47,478 nt of DNA from assembly GCA_947457015.1 (NCBI GenBank), contig CANGTV010000008.1:1-47478 (forward strand), given 5' to 3'. The DNA comes from Alphaproteobacteria bacterium (lineage in GTDB: Bacteria > Pseudomonadota > Alphaproteobacteria > UBA9655). The notes below the pieces were generated by a model, which ran no database searches, was not told where the DNA came from, and saw only the letters and a program-made list of their open reading frames with translations. This document shows positions 1 to 6,361 of the stretch, in pieces (position 1 is the first letter of the stretch; the number at the start of each line of letters is the position of its first letter). The translations under genes were made by a program, and so were the position numbers.

Positions 1-138
1 ATGGTGATGCCTGGAGATAACATAACGATGGAAGTTGAATTAATCGCGCCAATTGCGATGACCGATGGCCTTCGTTTTGCGATTCGTGAAGGCGGCCGTA
101 CCGTTGGTGCGGGCGTTGTGGCGAAGATTATTAAGTAA
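1..138 (+). CDS. tuf: Elongation factor Tu, C-terminal fragment (cut by window start)
   Basis: The last 45 codons plus stop of an EF-Tu gene; the start lies outside the window. Every base of 1-139 matches 19101-19239, the end of the complete tuf gene further on, so this is a second tuf copy. The encoded part is the end of domain 3 ([15 protein letters not shown] through [10 protein letters not shown]), the face that contacts aminoacyl-tRNA and kirromycin-type ligands. Its position just before tRNA-Trp and secE-nusG is the classic tufB location. Base-perfect identity, including silent sites, implies gene conversion between the copies. Identity stops one base after the stop codon. Confidence 0.97.
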   Translation: MVMPGDNITMEVELIAPIAMTDGLRFAIREGGRTVGAGVVAKIIK

Positions 139-205
139 GGGATTAGTAATCAGTCGTCAGTAATCAGAATTATTTTCTGACTCCTGATAACTGATAACTA
201 CCTAC
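139..205. repeat. Hairpin-forming short-unit repeat spacer after tuf copy A
   Basis: The tuf to tRNA-Trp gap is built from units such as AATCAG/GTCAGT on the left and CTGATAACTGATAACTAC on the right. The two halves are imperfect reverse complements and would fold into one long hairpin. The apex (TCAGAATT ... TTCTGA, then TCCTG) is also present at the apex of the spacer after the second tuf copy (19239-19327), while the stem units differ. No poly-U tail follows, so it is not a standard intrinsic terminator; it may be a processing or spacer hairpin. Confidence 0.6.
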
Positions 206-282
206 AGGAGTGTAGCTCAACTGGCTAGAGCACCGGTCTCCAAAACCGGGGGTTGGGGGTTCGAGTCCCTCCACTCCTGCCA
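206..282 (+). tRNA. trnW: tRNA-Trp (anticodon CCA)
   Basis: Full cloverleaf. Acceptor AGGAGTG (206-212) pairs with CACTCCT (272-278), with discriminator G279 and an encoded CCA tail (280-282). The anticodon stem CCGGT/ACCGG (233-237/245-249) closes the loop CTCCAAA with anticodon CCA at 240-242. The T-arm contains GGTTCGAGTCC-like sequence. It lies between tuf and the secE-nusG operon, as expected in proteobacteria, although here secE is about 2.2 kb away. Confidence 0.97.
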
Positions 283-288
283 CCTTTA

Positions 289-328
289 CGTCATTGCGAG
301 GAGGGGCGGGAGCCCGACGAAGCAACCC
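289..328. repeat. Dispersed palindromic element, cgtcattgcgaggag family (copy 1, short)
   Basis: Starts CGTCATTGCGAGGAG and ends GACGAAGCAACCC, with the internal hairpin GGGCGGGAGCCC. The same ends occur at 4444-4525, 38416-38593 and 47448-47478. This copy is a single half-element directly after tRNA-Trp, at the left edge of the accessory insert. It resembles the repeats scattered through intergenic regions of Rickettsiales and Holosporales genomes (family knowledge, not searched here). Confidence 0.8.
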
Positions 329-496
329 AAACTTTTTCCCATTTTTAAGTCTCTGAACACCTTGTATCCCCTTAATAGCGCAAACTCTCTTTCTTTCTCA
401 GCACAGCCTAACTTATTCCCCTTCGGTATTATTCCCATTAATCATTCATTAACCTTTGTATGATAGCTTCAGTAAAACATTAAAAAGGAAACTTCT

Positions 497-760
497 ATGC
501 AGAATAAATTGTATTTGCTTTCTATGCTTTCGTTATTTTCTGTGCTCGCCCTTGTCGGATGCGAAAGGAAGTGTGACGACAAATGTGAAGCTTGTTTCAA
601 TGAATGCAGCAAAAGTGCAACGGGATGTAAAGCAACATTTGCCCAATGCAAAGCGGCGTGTGCCCTCACAGACGAGGCATGTCTTGAAACTTGTACGCAT
701 CAGTACAAGACCTGTGAAGAGGCTTGCGTTGCTAAGTGTGCACCACCTGCAGGACAATAA
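497..760 (+). CDS. Small Cys-rich lipoprotein with 11-residue Cys periodicity
   Basis: 87 residues. A hydrophobic signal segment (residues 3-20) ends in a lipobox LVGC with the lipidated Cys at 22, so the product should be a lipoprotein. Shine-Dalgarno AAAAAGGAAA (481-490) supports this start. There are 13 Cys: 22, 26, 30, 33, 37, 44, 51, 55, 62, 66, 73, 77 and 81. Cys occurs at 22, 33, 44, 55, 66 and 77, exactly every 11 residues, with further partners at 26/37 and 51/62/73. This suggests a helical undecad repeat stitched by disulfides or binding metal; that reading is inference. First gene of an apparent three-gene operon (gaps of 23 and 26 nt). No family recognised. Confidence 0.85.
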   Translation: MQNKLYLLSMLSLFSVLALVGCERKCDDKCEACFNECSKSATGCKATFAQCKAACALTDEACLETCTHQYKTCEEACVAKCAPPAGQ

Positions 761-783
761 CTTAAAAGGAAGAGGGGAACGTC

Positions 784-1473
784 ATGATTATAAGACTTTT
801 CTTGGGAATCAGTACGCTCGCCATGACCAGCACGGCACTCATGGCGACTCCTGTGGAAAATCTAAAACCACAATGTACCTATGGGCAATGTATTAAGTGC
901 GATTTAAAGGGAGCGAATTTAGCCGGACAGGATGTCACAAAAGCAAACCTTGCTGAGGCTAATTTCGCGAATGCTAACCTAGAAAAGACTAATTTTGAGC
1001 GGGCAAGCCTTAGCGGGGCTAATTTAACAGGGGCCAATCTTCATCAAGCTAACTTTGAACGGGCTGATCTTACGGGAGCAATCCTTGTCGGAGCCAATGC
1101 TCAAGAAGCTAATTTTGAGCGCGCAACTCTTGTCAATGCTCACCTCGACAATGCCAATTTCCAGGGAGCTAACTTTGAGCGAGCTGATCTTACGGGGGCT
1201 TCTTTTGAAGGCGCAAACTTAGAGGGGGCGAACTTCTATTGGGCAGTTATAACGCCAGAAATGAAAGCCTTCTTACAGCATAAGAAGGTCAAAAACCTTG
1301 ATAAAGCAACCCTTTCAACGAGTTTAAATGGGAAGAAACCTCATAAAGCATCCCATCATCATAAGCCCATGTCCCCCAAAGCAACCGCACACCCTTCGGG
1401 GGCAGTGCGAGTAGCTCCAGAAGAAGTCATAGAAGAGAATATTGAACTTATCGTTCCACCGTCTGTAAAATAA
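784..1473 (+). CDS. Exported pentapeptide-repeat protein
   Basis: 229 residues. A signal peptide (residues 1-21, ending ALMA) precedes a short Cys-containing stretch (C31, C36, C39) and a pentapeptide-repeat domain at about residues 40-154, with the A(N/D)LXX pattern expected to form a right-handed quadrilateral beta-helix. The sequence NFERA starts at residues 70, 90, 110 and 130, with NFYWA at 150: a 20-residue super-repeat equal to one full coil, so these loops stack on one face. The C-terminal third (about 160-229) is basic, His/Lys/Pro-rich and probably flexible (KASHHHKP). A GAGG-rich ribosome site precedes the ATG. Function unknown; the export signal argues against a cytosolic gyrase-protecting Qnr role. 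Confidence 0.88.
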   Translation: MIIRLFLGISTLAMTSTALMATPVENLKPQCTYGQCIKCDLKGANLAGQDVTKANLAEANFANANLEKTNFERASLSGANLTGANLHQANFERADLTGAILVGANAQEANFERATLVNAHLDNANFQGANFERADLTGASFEGANLEGANFYWAVITPEMKAFLQHKKVKNLDKATLSTSLNGKKPHKASHHHKPMSPKATAHPSGAVRVAPEEVIEENIELIVPPSVK

Positions 1474-1499
1474 AGGCGTTGACTATTAAGGAGGCTAAA

Positions 1500-1838
1500 A
1501 TGAAAAAAGAAGATGCCCAGCAGTATGTCAAAAGGCAAAAGGAACTCTATCTAGACATTGTGGTCTATGTATTTATATCTCTTGTGCTGACGGGGATATG
1601 GTTTATTTATGACCACGGAACTAATTTCTGGCCCAAATACATATATTTTTGGGGCGGCCTTTATATCATTTATAAATTTATTAAGGCCGGTAATTTAGCC
1701 TTTCTCCGCGGCGTGCTTCCCTTTGCTGATCCTGATTGGGAGGAAAAAAAAGTCAATAAGCTCACCAGCAAGCCAGAGGAAAAAAAGGTCACTAAGCTCG
1801 CTAGCAAGCCAGAGATGGGAAAAAATAAGAAGAAATAG
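1500..1838 (+). CDS. 2TM-domain membrane protein with duplicated Lys-rich tail
   Basis: 112 residues from the ATG at 1500, which sits 7 nt after the strong Shine-Dalgarno AAGGAGG; an in-frame TTG at 1479 has no such site. The N-terminal amphipathic segment (KKEDAQQYVKRQKELYLDI) followed by two hydrophobic helices (about residues 20-40 and 48-66) resembles the 2TM domain family. The tail holds a tandem 12-residue repeat, EEKKVNKLTSKP then EEKKVTKLASKP, and ends in Lys. Third gene of the accessory operon. No specific function can be given. Confidence 0.75.
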   Translation: MKKEDAQQYVKRQKELYLDIVVYVFISLVLTGIWFIYDHGTNFWPKYIYFWGGLYIIYKFIKAGNLAFLRGVLPFADPDWEEKKVNKLTSKPEEKKVTKLASKPEMGKNKKK

Positions 1839-1884
1839 GGGCTCTCTGGCTATGTGTTTGATAGCATAAGTAACCAAAGAGCCC
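1839..1884. terminator. Candidate terminator hairpin between convergent genes
   Basis: GGGCTCT at 1839-1845 pairs with AGAGCCC at 1878-1884, and the stem continues inward with CTGG/CCAA-like and TATG/CATA-like pairs. It lies directly after the 2TM gene and before the 3' end of the minus-strand pseudogene. Only a weak T-run follows, so function as a terminator is likely but not certain. Confidence 0.45.
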
Positions 1885-1917
1885 TGTTCAAAGAGAAGGA
1901 CGACAGAGATTCTTCGC

Positions 1918-2307
1918 TTAATGCTGTGGCTTCCCACCTTTTTTCACTGGCTTAGAAAGAGTTTTTGTCAAAGTAGGAGTAGTACATTGATTTGCCTCAG
2001 TGCAAGTTTCACCATTGCATTGAAGTGTATAGGTGCACTGTGTTGAAAAGTCTATATTACTAATAGGAATATAAGTTCCTGTGCACCCTACATCGGCGTT
2101 TATAGTAACCGTTCCATTGGATATAGCATTAATCCCAGCAGAGGAGCCTGGGCTAAGGCAACCTGTTGTCTATCCATTAGAGATTCCTCCGCCCGTTAAA
2201 GAGTAAGCGACTTGGAAAAAATTATTATATAAAGCAATTGGCGATCACTGTGCCATAGACTCCCCTGTGGGTAGCAAAAGAGCCGCTGAAAATAAAAATT
2301 TCTTCAT
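1918..2307 (-). pseudogene. Broken secreted Cys-containing protein (two in-frame stops)
   Basis: Reading the minus strand from an ATG at 2305-2307, preceded by AAAGGAG, gives a clear signal peptide (MKKFLFSAALLLPTGESMAQ) followed at once by a TGA at 2245-2247. After a further 24 codons comes a TAG at 2170-2172. The frame then stays open to a TAA at 1918-1920. The downstream part (NADVGCTGTYIPISN, QCTYTLQCNGETCTEANQC) has six Cys and reads like a small exported beta-rich or disulfide protein. Intact ribosome site and frame with two nonsense changes point to recent decay. Both stop types end real genes here (TGA ends rpsC), so codon reassignment does not explain it. Confidence 0.75.
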
Positions 2308-2460
2308 GTTATTCTCCTTTAAATTAAAATAAGTATAAACATCATTGATATATATTAAAAAAGTTTAAAAAAATTAAATCAACATGTAAATAGAAAGCTT
2401 GCTAAGCTCAACGCATGAAGACTAACATCTCCTAAATTATCTTACCCCCTCAGAAGATAT

Positions 2461-2489
2461 TTGTATTTTTTCGCTAACCCTGCTACAAA
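2461..2489 (+). promoter_or_regulatory. Candidate sigma-70 promoter for secE-nusG-rplKA
   Basis: TTGTAT (2461-2466), a 17-nt spacer, then TACAAA (2484-2489), about 29 nt upstream of the secE ATG. The box spacing is ideal and the sequences are moderate matches. The accessory insert separates secE from the tuf/tRNA-Trp unit, so a promoter here is expected. Confidence 0.45.
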
Positions 2490-2517
2490 AGGGTGAACTT
2501 TAATTTGGAAAAGGACC

Positions 2518-2715
2518 ATGGCAAAAGCATCGCCCCTTGAATTTGTGCGTCAAGTGCGTCAAGAAATGAATAAAGTGACTTGGCCGACACGTAAAGAAAC
2601 GATCGTCACCACCATCATGGTGTTTGTGATGGTGTTTATTTGCGCTGTGTTTTTTTTGGTTATAGATCGGATTCTCTCTTGGGGAGTTTCCTTAATTTTG
2701 GGCATAGGGGCTTAA
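2518..2715 (+). CDS. secE: Preprotein translocase subunit SecE
   Basis: 65 residues, the usual single-TM length for alphaproteobacterial SecE. The conserved amphipathic stretch [15 protein letters not shown] (about residues 16-30) precedes one transmembrane helix (about 34-55). SecE clamps SecY in the SecYEG protein-export channel of the inner membrane. AAAAGGA stands just before the ATG. nusG follows after 7 nt, the invariant secE-nusG pair. Confidence 0.98.
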   Translation: MAKASPLEFVRQVRQEMNKVTWPTRKETIVTTIMVFVMVFICAVFFLVIDRILSWGVSLILGIGA

Positions 2716-2722
2716 AAAGAGA

Positions 2723-3259
2723 ATGACAGAAAATTTCCGTTGGTACGTTGTAAACGTCTATTCAGGTTTTGAAAAAAAGGTTGCCGAGCATGTGCGCGAG
2801 CAGGCAAACAAGCAGGGCCTTTCCGATCAAATTGAGACGATTCTGGTTCCCACAGAAGAAGTTGTGGAAGTGAAGAAAGGCGCCAAAGTTACCTCTGAAA
2901 GGCAGTTTTTTCCAGGATACATCCTGATGAAAATGCAATTAACGGATGAGGTGTGGCATTTAGTTCGTCATTCTCCAAAAGTATCTGGCTTTTTAGGGGC
3001 ACGTGGCAAACCCGTTCCTGTTAGTCAAGGGGAAGTGGATCGGATTTTAGCGCAAGTAAAAGAAGGGGTGGATAAACCAAAATCCACCATTACCTTTGAA
3101 GTTGGAGAGCAAGTCCGTGTGAGTGAAGGACCGTTTAGTTCCTTTAATGGCATCGTCGAAGAGGTGGATGAAGACAAGCAGCGTCTTAAGGTGGCTGTTT
3201 CTATTTTCGGAAGATCCACCCCGATTGATTTGGACTTTGTTCAAGTGGAAAAATTGTAG
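2723..3259 (+). CDS. nusG: Transcription termination/antitermination factor NusG
   Basis: 178 residues, normal length. The NGN domain (about 1-115) opens with [19 protein letters not shown] and contains [10 protein letters not shown] and [12 protein letters not shown]. The C-terminal KOW domain (about 125-178) has [21 protein letters not shown]. NusG binds the RNA polymerase clamp and links transcription to Rho or ribosomal S10. Cotranscribed with secE and likely with rplKA. Confidence 0.98.
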   Translation: MTENFRWYVVNVYSGFEKKVAEHVREQANKQGLSDQIETILVPTEEVVEVKKGAKVTSERQFFPGYILMKMQLTDEVWHLVRHSPKVSGFLGARGKPVPVSQGEVDRILAQVKEGVDKPKSTITFEVGEQVRVSEGPFSSFNGIVEEVDEDKQRLKVAVSIFGRSTPIDLDFVQVEKL

Positions 3260-3323
3260 GTAAGTATTACAAGCGGGAGGCGAGCCATCGCCGCACCGCA
3301 AACTCAAAGAGAAGAGGAGTCAA

Positions 3324-3752
3324 ATGGCAAAGAAAATTGTAGGATATATAAAGCTGCAGATCCCTGCAGGTAAAGCAAATCCATCCCCTCCCGTAGGGCC
3401 CGCCTTGGGTCAACGAGGGCTTAACATTATGGAATTTTGTAAGGCGTTTAATGCCCAAACCCAGAACATGGAACCCGGCATGCCCATCCCTGTCGTCATT
3501 ACGGCGTACGCGGATCGGACCTTTAGTTTCATTAGTAAAACCCCACCCGTGAGCTATTTCTTGAAAAAAGCCGCAGGCCTTGCGAAGGGCTCCACCACAC
3601 CCGGAACAGGGACGGTGGGACGTGTGACAATGGCGCAAGTGCATGACATTGCAAAAGCTAAGATGGAAGATCTGAACGCCAATGATATTGATGGGGCGTC
3701 TCAGATGATTATTGGATCAGCCCGATCAATGGGCATTGAGGTTGTGGAGTAA
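3324..3752 (+). CDS. rplK: 50S ribosomal protein L11
   Basis: 142 residues. Starts [20 protein letters not shown] and holds the flexible Pro-rich N-terminal domain ([19 protein letters not shown]) and the rRNA-binding C-terminal domain ([19 protein letters not shown]). It binds the GTPase-associated centre of 23S rRNA with L10. AAGAGGAG precedes the ATG. rplA follows after 5 nt. Confidence 0.98.
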   Translation: MAKKIVGYIKLQIPAGKANPSPPVGPALGQRGLNIMEFCKAFNAQTQNMEPGMPIPVVITAYADRTFSFISKTPPVSYFLKKAAGLAKGSTTPGTGTVGRVTMAQVHDIAKAKMEDLNANDIDGASQMIIGSARSMGIEVVE

Positions 3753-3757
3753 GGGAT

Positions 3758-4441
3758 ATGGCAGGAAAACGAATTAGAAAAGCTTATGAAGGTCTCGATG
3801 CTTTGTCAGCATGCACGGTTAAGGAAGCCGTTCGTATTGTTAAGGAGCGCGCCACAGCCAAGTTTGATGAAACCATTGAAATTGCGATCAATTTAAATGT
3901 GGATCCCCGCAAGTCTGAACAAAATATTCGAGGCGTGACCCTGCTTCCGGCAGGAACAGGAAAATCCTTGCGCGTTGCGGTCTTTGCTAAGGGTCCTAAG
4001 GCAGAGGAAGCCCGTAAAGCAGGGGCTGACCTTGTGGGAGATGAAGATCTTGCAGAGAAAGTTCAGGCAGGGGAAATCAATTTTGATCGTTGCATTGCAA
4101 CGCCTGATATGATGGGGGTTCTTGGAAAATTGGCCCGTGTTCTCGGGCCCCGTGGTTTGATGCCTAACCCCAAATTAGGAACAGTCACCATGGATGTGGC
4201 AGAAGCAATTAAGGCTGCTAAGGGAGGTCAAGTGGAATACCGCGCCGACAAGGCCGGTATCGTTCATGCTGGCATTGGTAAAGCAAGCTTTTCTGCTGAT
4301 AATATTGAAAAGAACCTCCGTTCTTTTTTTGATGCGATCATGAAAGCAAAGCCAACGGGTGTGAAAGGGTCATACGTTAAAAACGTTTCTCTTTCCTCAA
4401 CTATGGGCCCCTCTGTAAGGGTTGAGATTGGGGATTTATAA
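3758..4441 (+). CDS. rplA: 50S ribosomal protein L1
   Basis: 227 residues. L1 hallmarks include [30 protein letters not shown] and [17 protein letters not shown]. It forms the mobile L1 stalk at the E site and, in other bacteria, represses its own rplKA mRNA. It is the last gene before a 471-nt gap that carries a palindromic repeat, a strong promoter and the rplJ leader, so rplKA and rplJL probably form separate transcription units. Confidence 0.98.
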   Translation: MAGKRIRKAYEGLDALSACTVKEAVRIVKERATAKFDETIEIAINLNVDPRKSEQNIRGVTLLPAGTGKSLRVAVFAKGPKAEEARKAGADLVGDEDLAEKVQAGEINFDRCIATPDMMGVLGKLARVLGPRGLMPNPKLGTVTMDVAEAIKAAKGGQVEYRADKAGIVHAGIGKASFSADNIEKNLRSFFDAIMKAKPTGVKGSYVKNVSLSSTMGPSVRVEIGDL

Positions 4442-4443
4442 AA

Positions 4444-4525
4444 CGTCATTGCGAGGGAGCTTTGCTCCCGAAGCAACCCAGGGACTTTCTAGATTGCTTC
4501 GTCGTTTGCACTCCTCGCAATGACG
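4444..4525. repeat. Palindromic element, cgtcattgcgaggag family (copy 2, paired arms)
   Basis: The left arm CGTCATTGCGAGGGAGC... and the right arm ...ACTCCTCGCAATGACG are reverse complements. Between them lie the small hairpin GGGAGCTTTGCTCCC and the sequence GAAGCAACCCAGG / TTGCTTCGTCG. This is an 82-bp compact version of the element seen at 38416-38593. It starts two bases after the rplA stop codon and ends just upstream of the rplJ promoter. Confidence 0.85.
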
Positions 4526-4561
4526 ATATGGAAATGTCCTCCAAATGGCCAATTGAAAAAA

Positions 4562-4589
4562 TTGACATTGGCTGAGAATACGTTATAAG
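4562..4589 (+). promoter_or_regulatory. Strong sigma-70 promoter for rplJL
   Basis: TTGACA (4562-4567), a 16-nt spacer and TATAAG (4584-4589). The -35 box is a perfect consensus. Transcription would begin near 4596, giving an rplJ leader of about 315 nt. The -35 box overlaps a short motif (4546-4567) that recurs in two other intergenic gaps. Confidence 0.75.
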
Positions 4590-4596
4590 ATGTCTT

Positions 4597-4912
4597 AAGA
4601 CTGTAGGGACCAAAGACCCTGGGGCAATCCCAAATAGGTTTAATGGATCTCCTACATCAGAGTAAAATAATTTAAAGAGGAAACTCTTTAAAGCCTGTCC
4701 AAGACTGTAGGGGCCCTTTATGGGTTTAAAATAATCCCTGCACAGATGGGAAGTCGGAATGCAAGAGAGCTTATTCACGAGCTCCCTCTACCTCACGATT
4801 TTCATGGATAGGAAAGGCCAGTGAAAACTGGTTATGTGCAACCCATCTTTGGGGATGACCAAGGGCGTAGCCTGAGGGAGTTCCTAATGATTAAACAATG
4901 GAGACGTAATCC
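4597..4912 (+). promoter_or_regulatory. rplJ mRNA leader (L10 leader), apparently with a doubled binding module
   Basis: Two modules share one architecture: AAGACTGTAGGG (4597-4608) pairs across to CCTACATCAG (4651-4660), and AAGACTGTAGGGG (4701-4713) to CCCTGCACAG (about 4737-4746). This bulged CTGTAGG / CCTRCA-CAG stem matches the kink-turn arm of known L10 leaders, bound by the L10-L7/L12 complex for autorepression. Between them is a 9-bp hairpin TTTAAAGAG-GAAA-CTCTTTAAA (4671-4692). Another GAAA-loop hairpin CCAGT-GAAA-ACTGG is at 4818-4831. Leader identity rests on position and motif; the duplication is inferred. Confidence 0.6.
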
Positions 4913-5422
4913 ATGGACCGTAGCGAAAAAGAGCAGCTCGTTTCTTCTTTGCGTCAAGGCCTTACAGAATCAGCACTTGTTGTTGTGGCTCATCAAACAG
5001 GGCTTACCGTGGCAGAAGCGTCTGATTTAAGGCGTAAAATGCGTGACGCGGGCGCGCAGTATAAGGTTGCCAAAAATACCTTGGCACGCTTAGCTGTTGC
5101 TGGAACTCCCAATGAAGGTGTGACAAGCCTGCTTTCAGGGCCAACAGCGCTGGCTTATTCAAAAGATCCTGTTGCGGCTGCAAAGGTGAGCATAAAATTT
5201 GCCAATAACAATGAAAAATTCAAAGTTATTGGAGGCATTTTAGATGGCAAGATTTTAACCAGTCAAGAAATCGACACCCTCTCAAAGCTTCCCTCTTTGG
5301 ACGAATTGCGCGCAAAGATTATTGCGATCATCTCAACACCAGCAACACGCGTTGCGGGTATTTTGCAGGCTCCCGCAGGCCAATTGGCTCGGGTATTTTC
5401 TGCATATGGCAACAAGGCATAA
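4913..5422 (+). CDS. rplJ: 50S ribosomal protein L10
   Basis: 169 residues. MDRSEKEQLVSSLRQGL and FMKLR-like AQYKVAKNTLARLA regions are typical of the L10 rRNA-binding domain. The C-terminal helix (KIIAIISTPATRVAGILQAP) carries L7/L12 dimers. The start was chosen at the ATG in CCATGG, 9 nt after GGAG; other frames upstream lack L10 similarity. Expected to be controlled by the structured leader in front of it. Confidence 0.98.
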   Translation: MDRSEKEQLVSSLRQGLTESALVVVAHQTGLTVAEASDLRRKMRDAGAQYKVAKNTLARLAVAGTPNEGVTSLLSGPTALAYSKDPVAAAKVSIKFANNNEKFKVIGGILDGKILTSQEIDTLSKLPSLDELRAKIIAIISTPATRVAGILQAPAGQLARVFSAYGNKA

Positions 5423-5456
5423 ACACCCCTATTAAACACACAAAGGAGAAACTAAC

Positions 5457-5834
5457 ATGGCTGCAAATCTCGATAAAATCGTAGAACAACTTTCTGAATT
5501 AACCGTTATGCAAGCAGCGGAGCTTTCCAAAATGCTTGAAGAGAAGTGGGGCGTCAGCGCGGCGGCTCCCGTTGCTGTTGCGGCTGTTGCTGGAATGGCT
5601 GCAGAAGCGCCTGCTGAAGAAAAGACAGATTTTGAAGTTATCTTAGCGGCAGCTGGTGACAAGAAAATTGAAGTCATCAAAGAAGTTCGTGCCATCACAG
5701 GACTTGGCTTGAAGGAAGCAAAGGACCTTGTTGAAGGGGCACCTAAGACGGTGAAAGACGCAGCACCAAAGGCTGAAGCTGAAGAAATCAAGAAAAAGCT
5801 TGAAGCTGTTGGCGCGAAAGTTGAACTGAAGTAA
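5457..5834 (+). CDS. rplL: 50S ribosomal protein L7/L12
   Basis: 125 residues: N-terminal dimerisation helix pair (1-34), Ala/Val/Pro-rich hinge (about 35-54: [20 protein letters not shown]) and C-terminal factor-binding domain with [20 protein letters not shown]. Recruits EF-G and EF-Tu to the ribosome. AAAGGAG precedes the ATG; 34 nt after rplJ. Confidence 0.98.
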   Translation: MAANLDKIVEQLSELTVMQAAELSKMLEEKWGVSAAAPVAVAAVAGMAAEAPAEEKTDFEVILAAAGDKKIEVIKEVRAITGLGLKEAKDLVEGAPKTVKDAAPKAEAEEIKKKLEAVGAKVELK

Positions 5835-5854
5835 GACCTTCCTTAAAAAAATGA

Positions 5855-5891
5855 AGAGAAGCAAGTGTCTGAAAAAGACGCTTGCTTCTCT
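5855..5891 (+). terminator. rplL-rpoB attenuator or processing hairpin
   Basis: AGAGAAGCAAGTGTCT-type left arm (5855-5870) pairs with AGACGCTTGCTTCTCT (5876-5891): a 16-bp stem with one G-U pair and a GAAAA loop. It is not followed by a T-run. The position matches the rplL-rpoB attenuator and RNase III site known from E. coli, so partial termination or cleavage that sets the ribosomal protein to RNA polymerase ratio is plausible. Confidence 0.6.
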
Positions 5892-6361
5892 CATTAAATA
5901 GGGATATATACACATCAAGAAGAGGGATGATGGCAAGCATGCCAATCTTTCCAATTGCCCATATAAAAATTAAGTTGACGAAATATTAAAATTGAGTAAG
6001 GTGACCTTTACAAACAGGCAAGGAGCTGACAATCCATCCCTCTAAGGAAGGAGTGTGTCAAGCTCTTGCTTTGCGCTACAAGGCTATTTTTGGGTTTGTG
6101 CGAGCGAAAACGTGGAGCTTTGGGGTTACGCTGGTGTGTTCAAAACTATGGCAAAAGAAGGGATGTGTCGTTTGAGTTTCGTTTTACATAATGAGAACAC
6201 ATTCTTTTACGCGTGTTTTAGGTCTACGGATTGCAAGAATCAACCATTAGGGGACGTCCTAATAAATTTACAAGACACATATTAATTTATACATGACTGC
6301 TCTCCTGAGGCTAGGGGGGGAGTAGGCACCATCAAATGAAACACTGACGAAAGAGGCATCA
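5892..6361 (+). other. rpoB upstream spacer, no convincing gene
   Basis: A 470-nt gap before rpoB. It holds a reverse-oriented copy of the ATGGGCAATTGGAAA motif (5941-5962) and TTGACG at 5974-5979 without a good -10 box. An open frame at 6055-6285 (76 codons, GTG start) has no usable ribosome-site spacing and no recognisable family, so I do not call it. Just before rpoB is a small hairpin CTCTCC/GGGGAG. The long transcribed leader may be structured; nothing further can be supported. Confidence 0.5.

Noticed and set aside
456-896. 146-codon frame overlapping the Cys-rich lipoprotein and pentapeptide genes
   Set aside because: Spans two better supported genes in another frame and lacks a signal or family match.
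1918-2307. Codon reassignment (TGA or TAG read as an amino acid) to explain the broken secreted gene
   Set aside because: TGA ends rpsC and rpmC and TAG ends rpoB, rpoC and fusA here, so both are normal stops.
4821-5030. 69-codon frame just upstream of and overlapping rplJ
   Set aside because: It lies in the rplJ leader and its second half is the wrong frame of rplJ.
6055-6285. 76-codon frame before rpoB
   Set aside because: GTG start with poor ribosome-site spacing, no recognisable family, and it lies in a likely structured leader.
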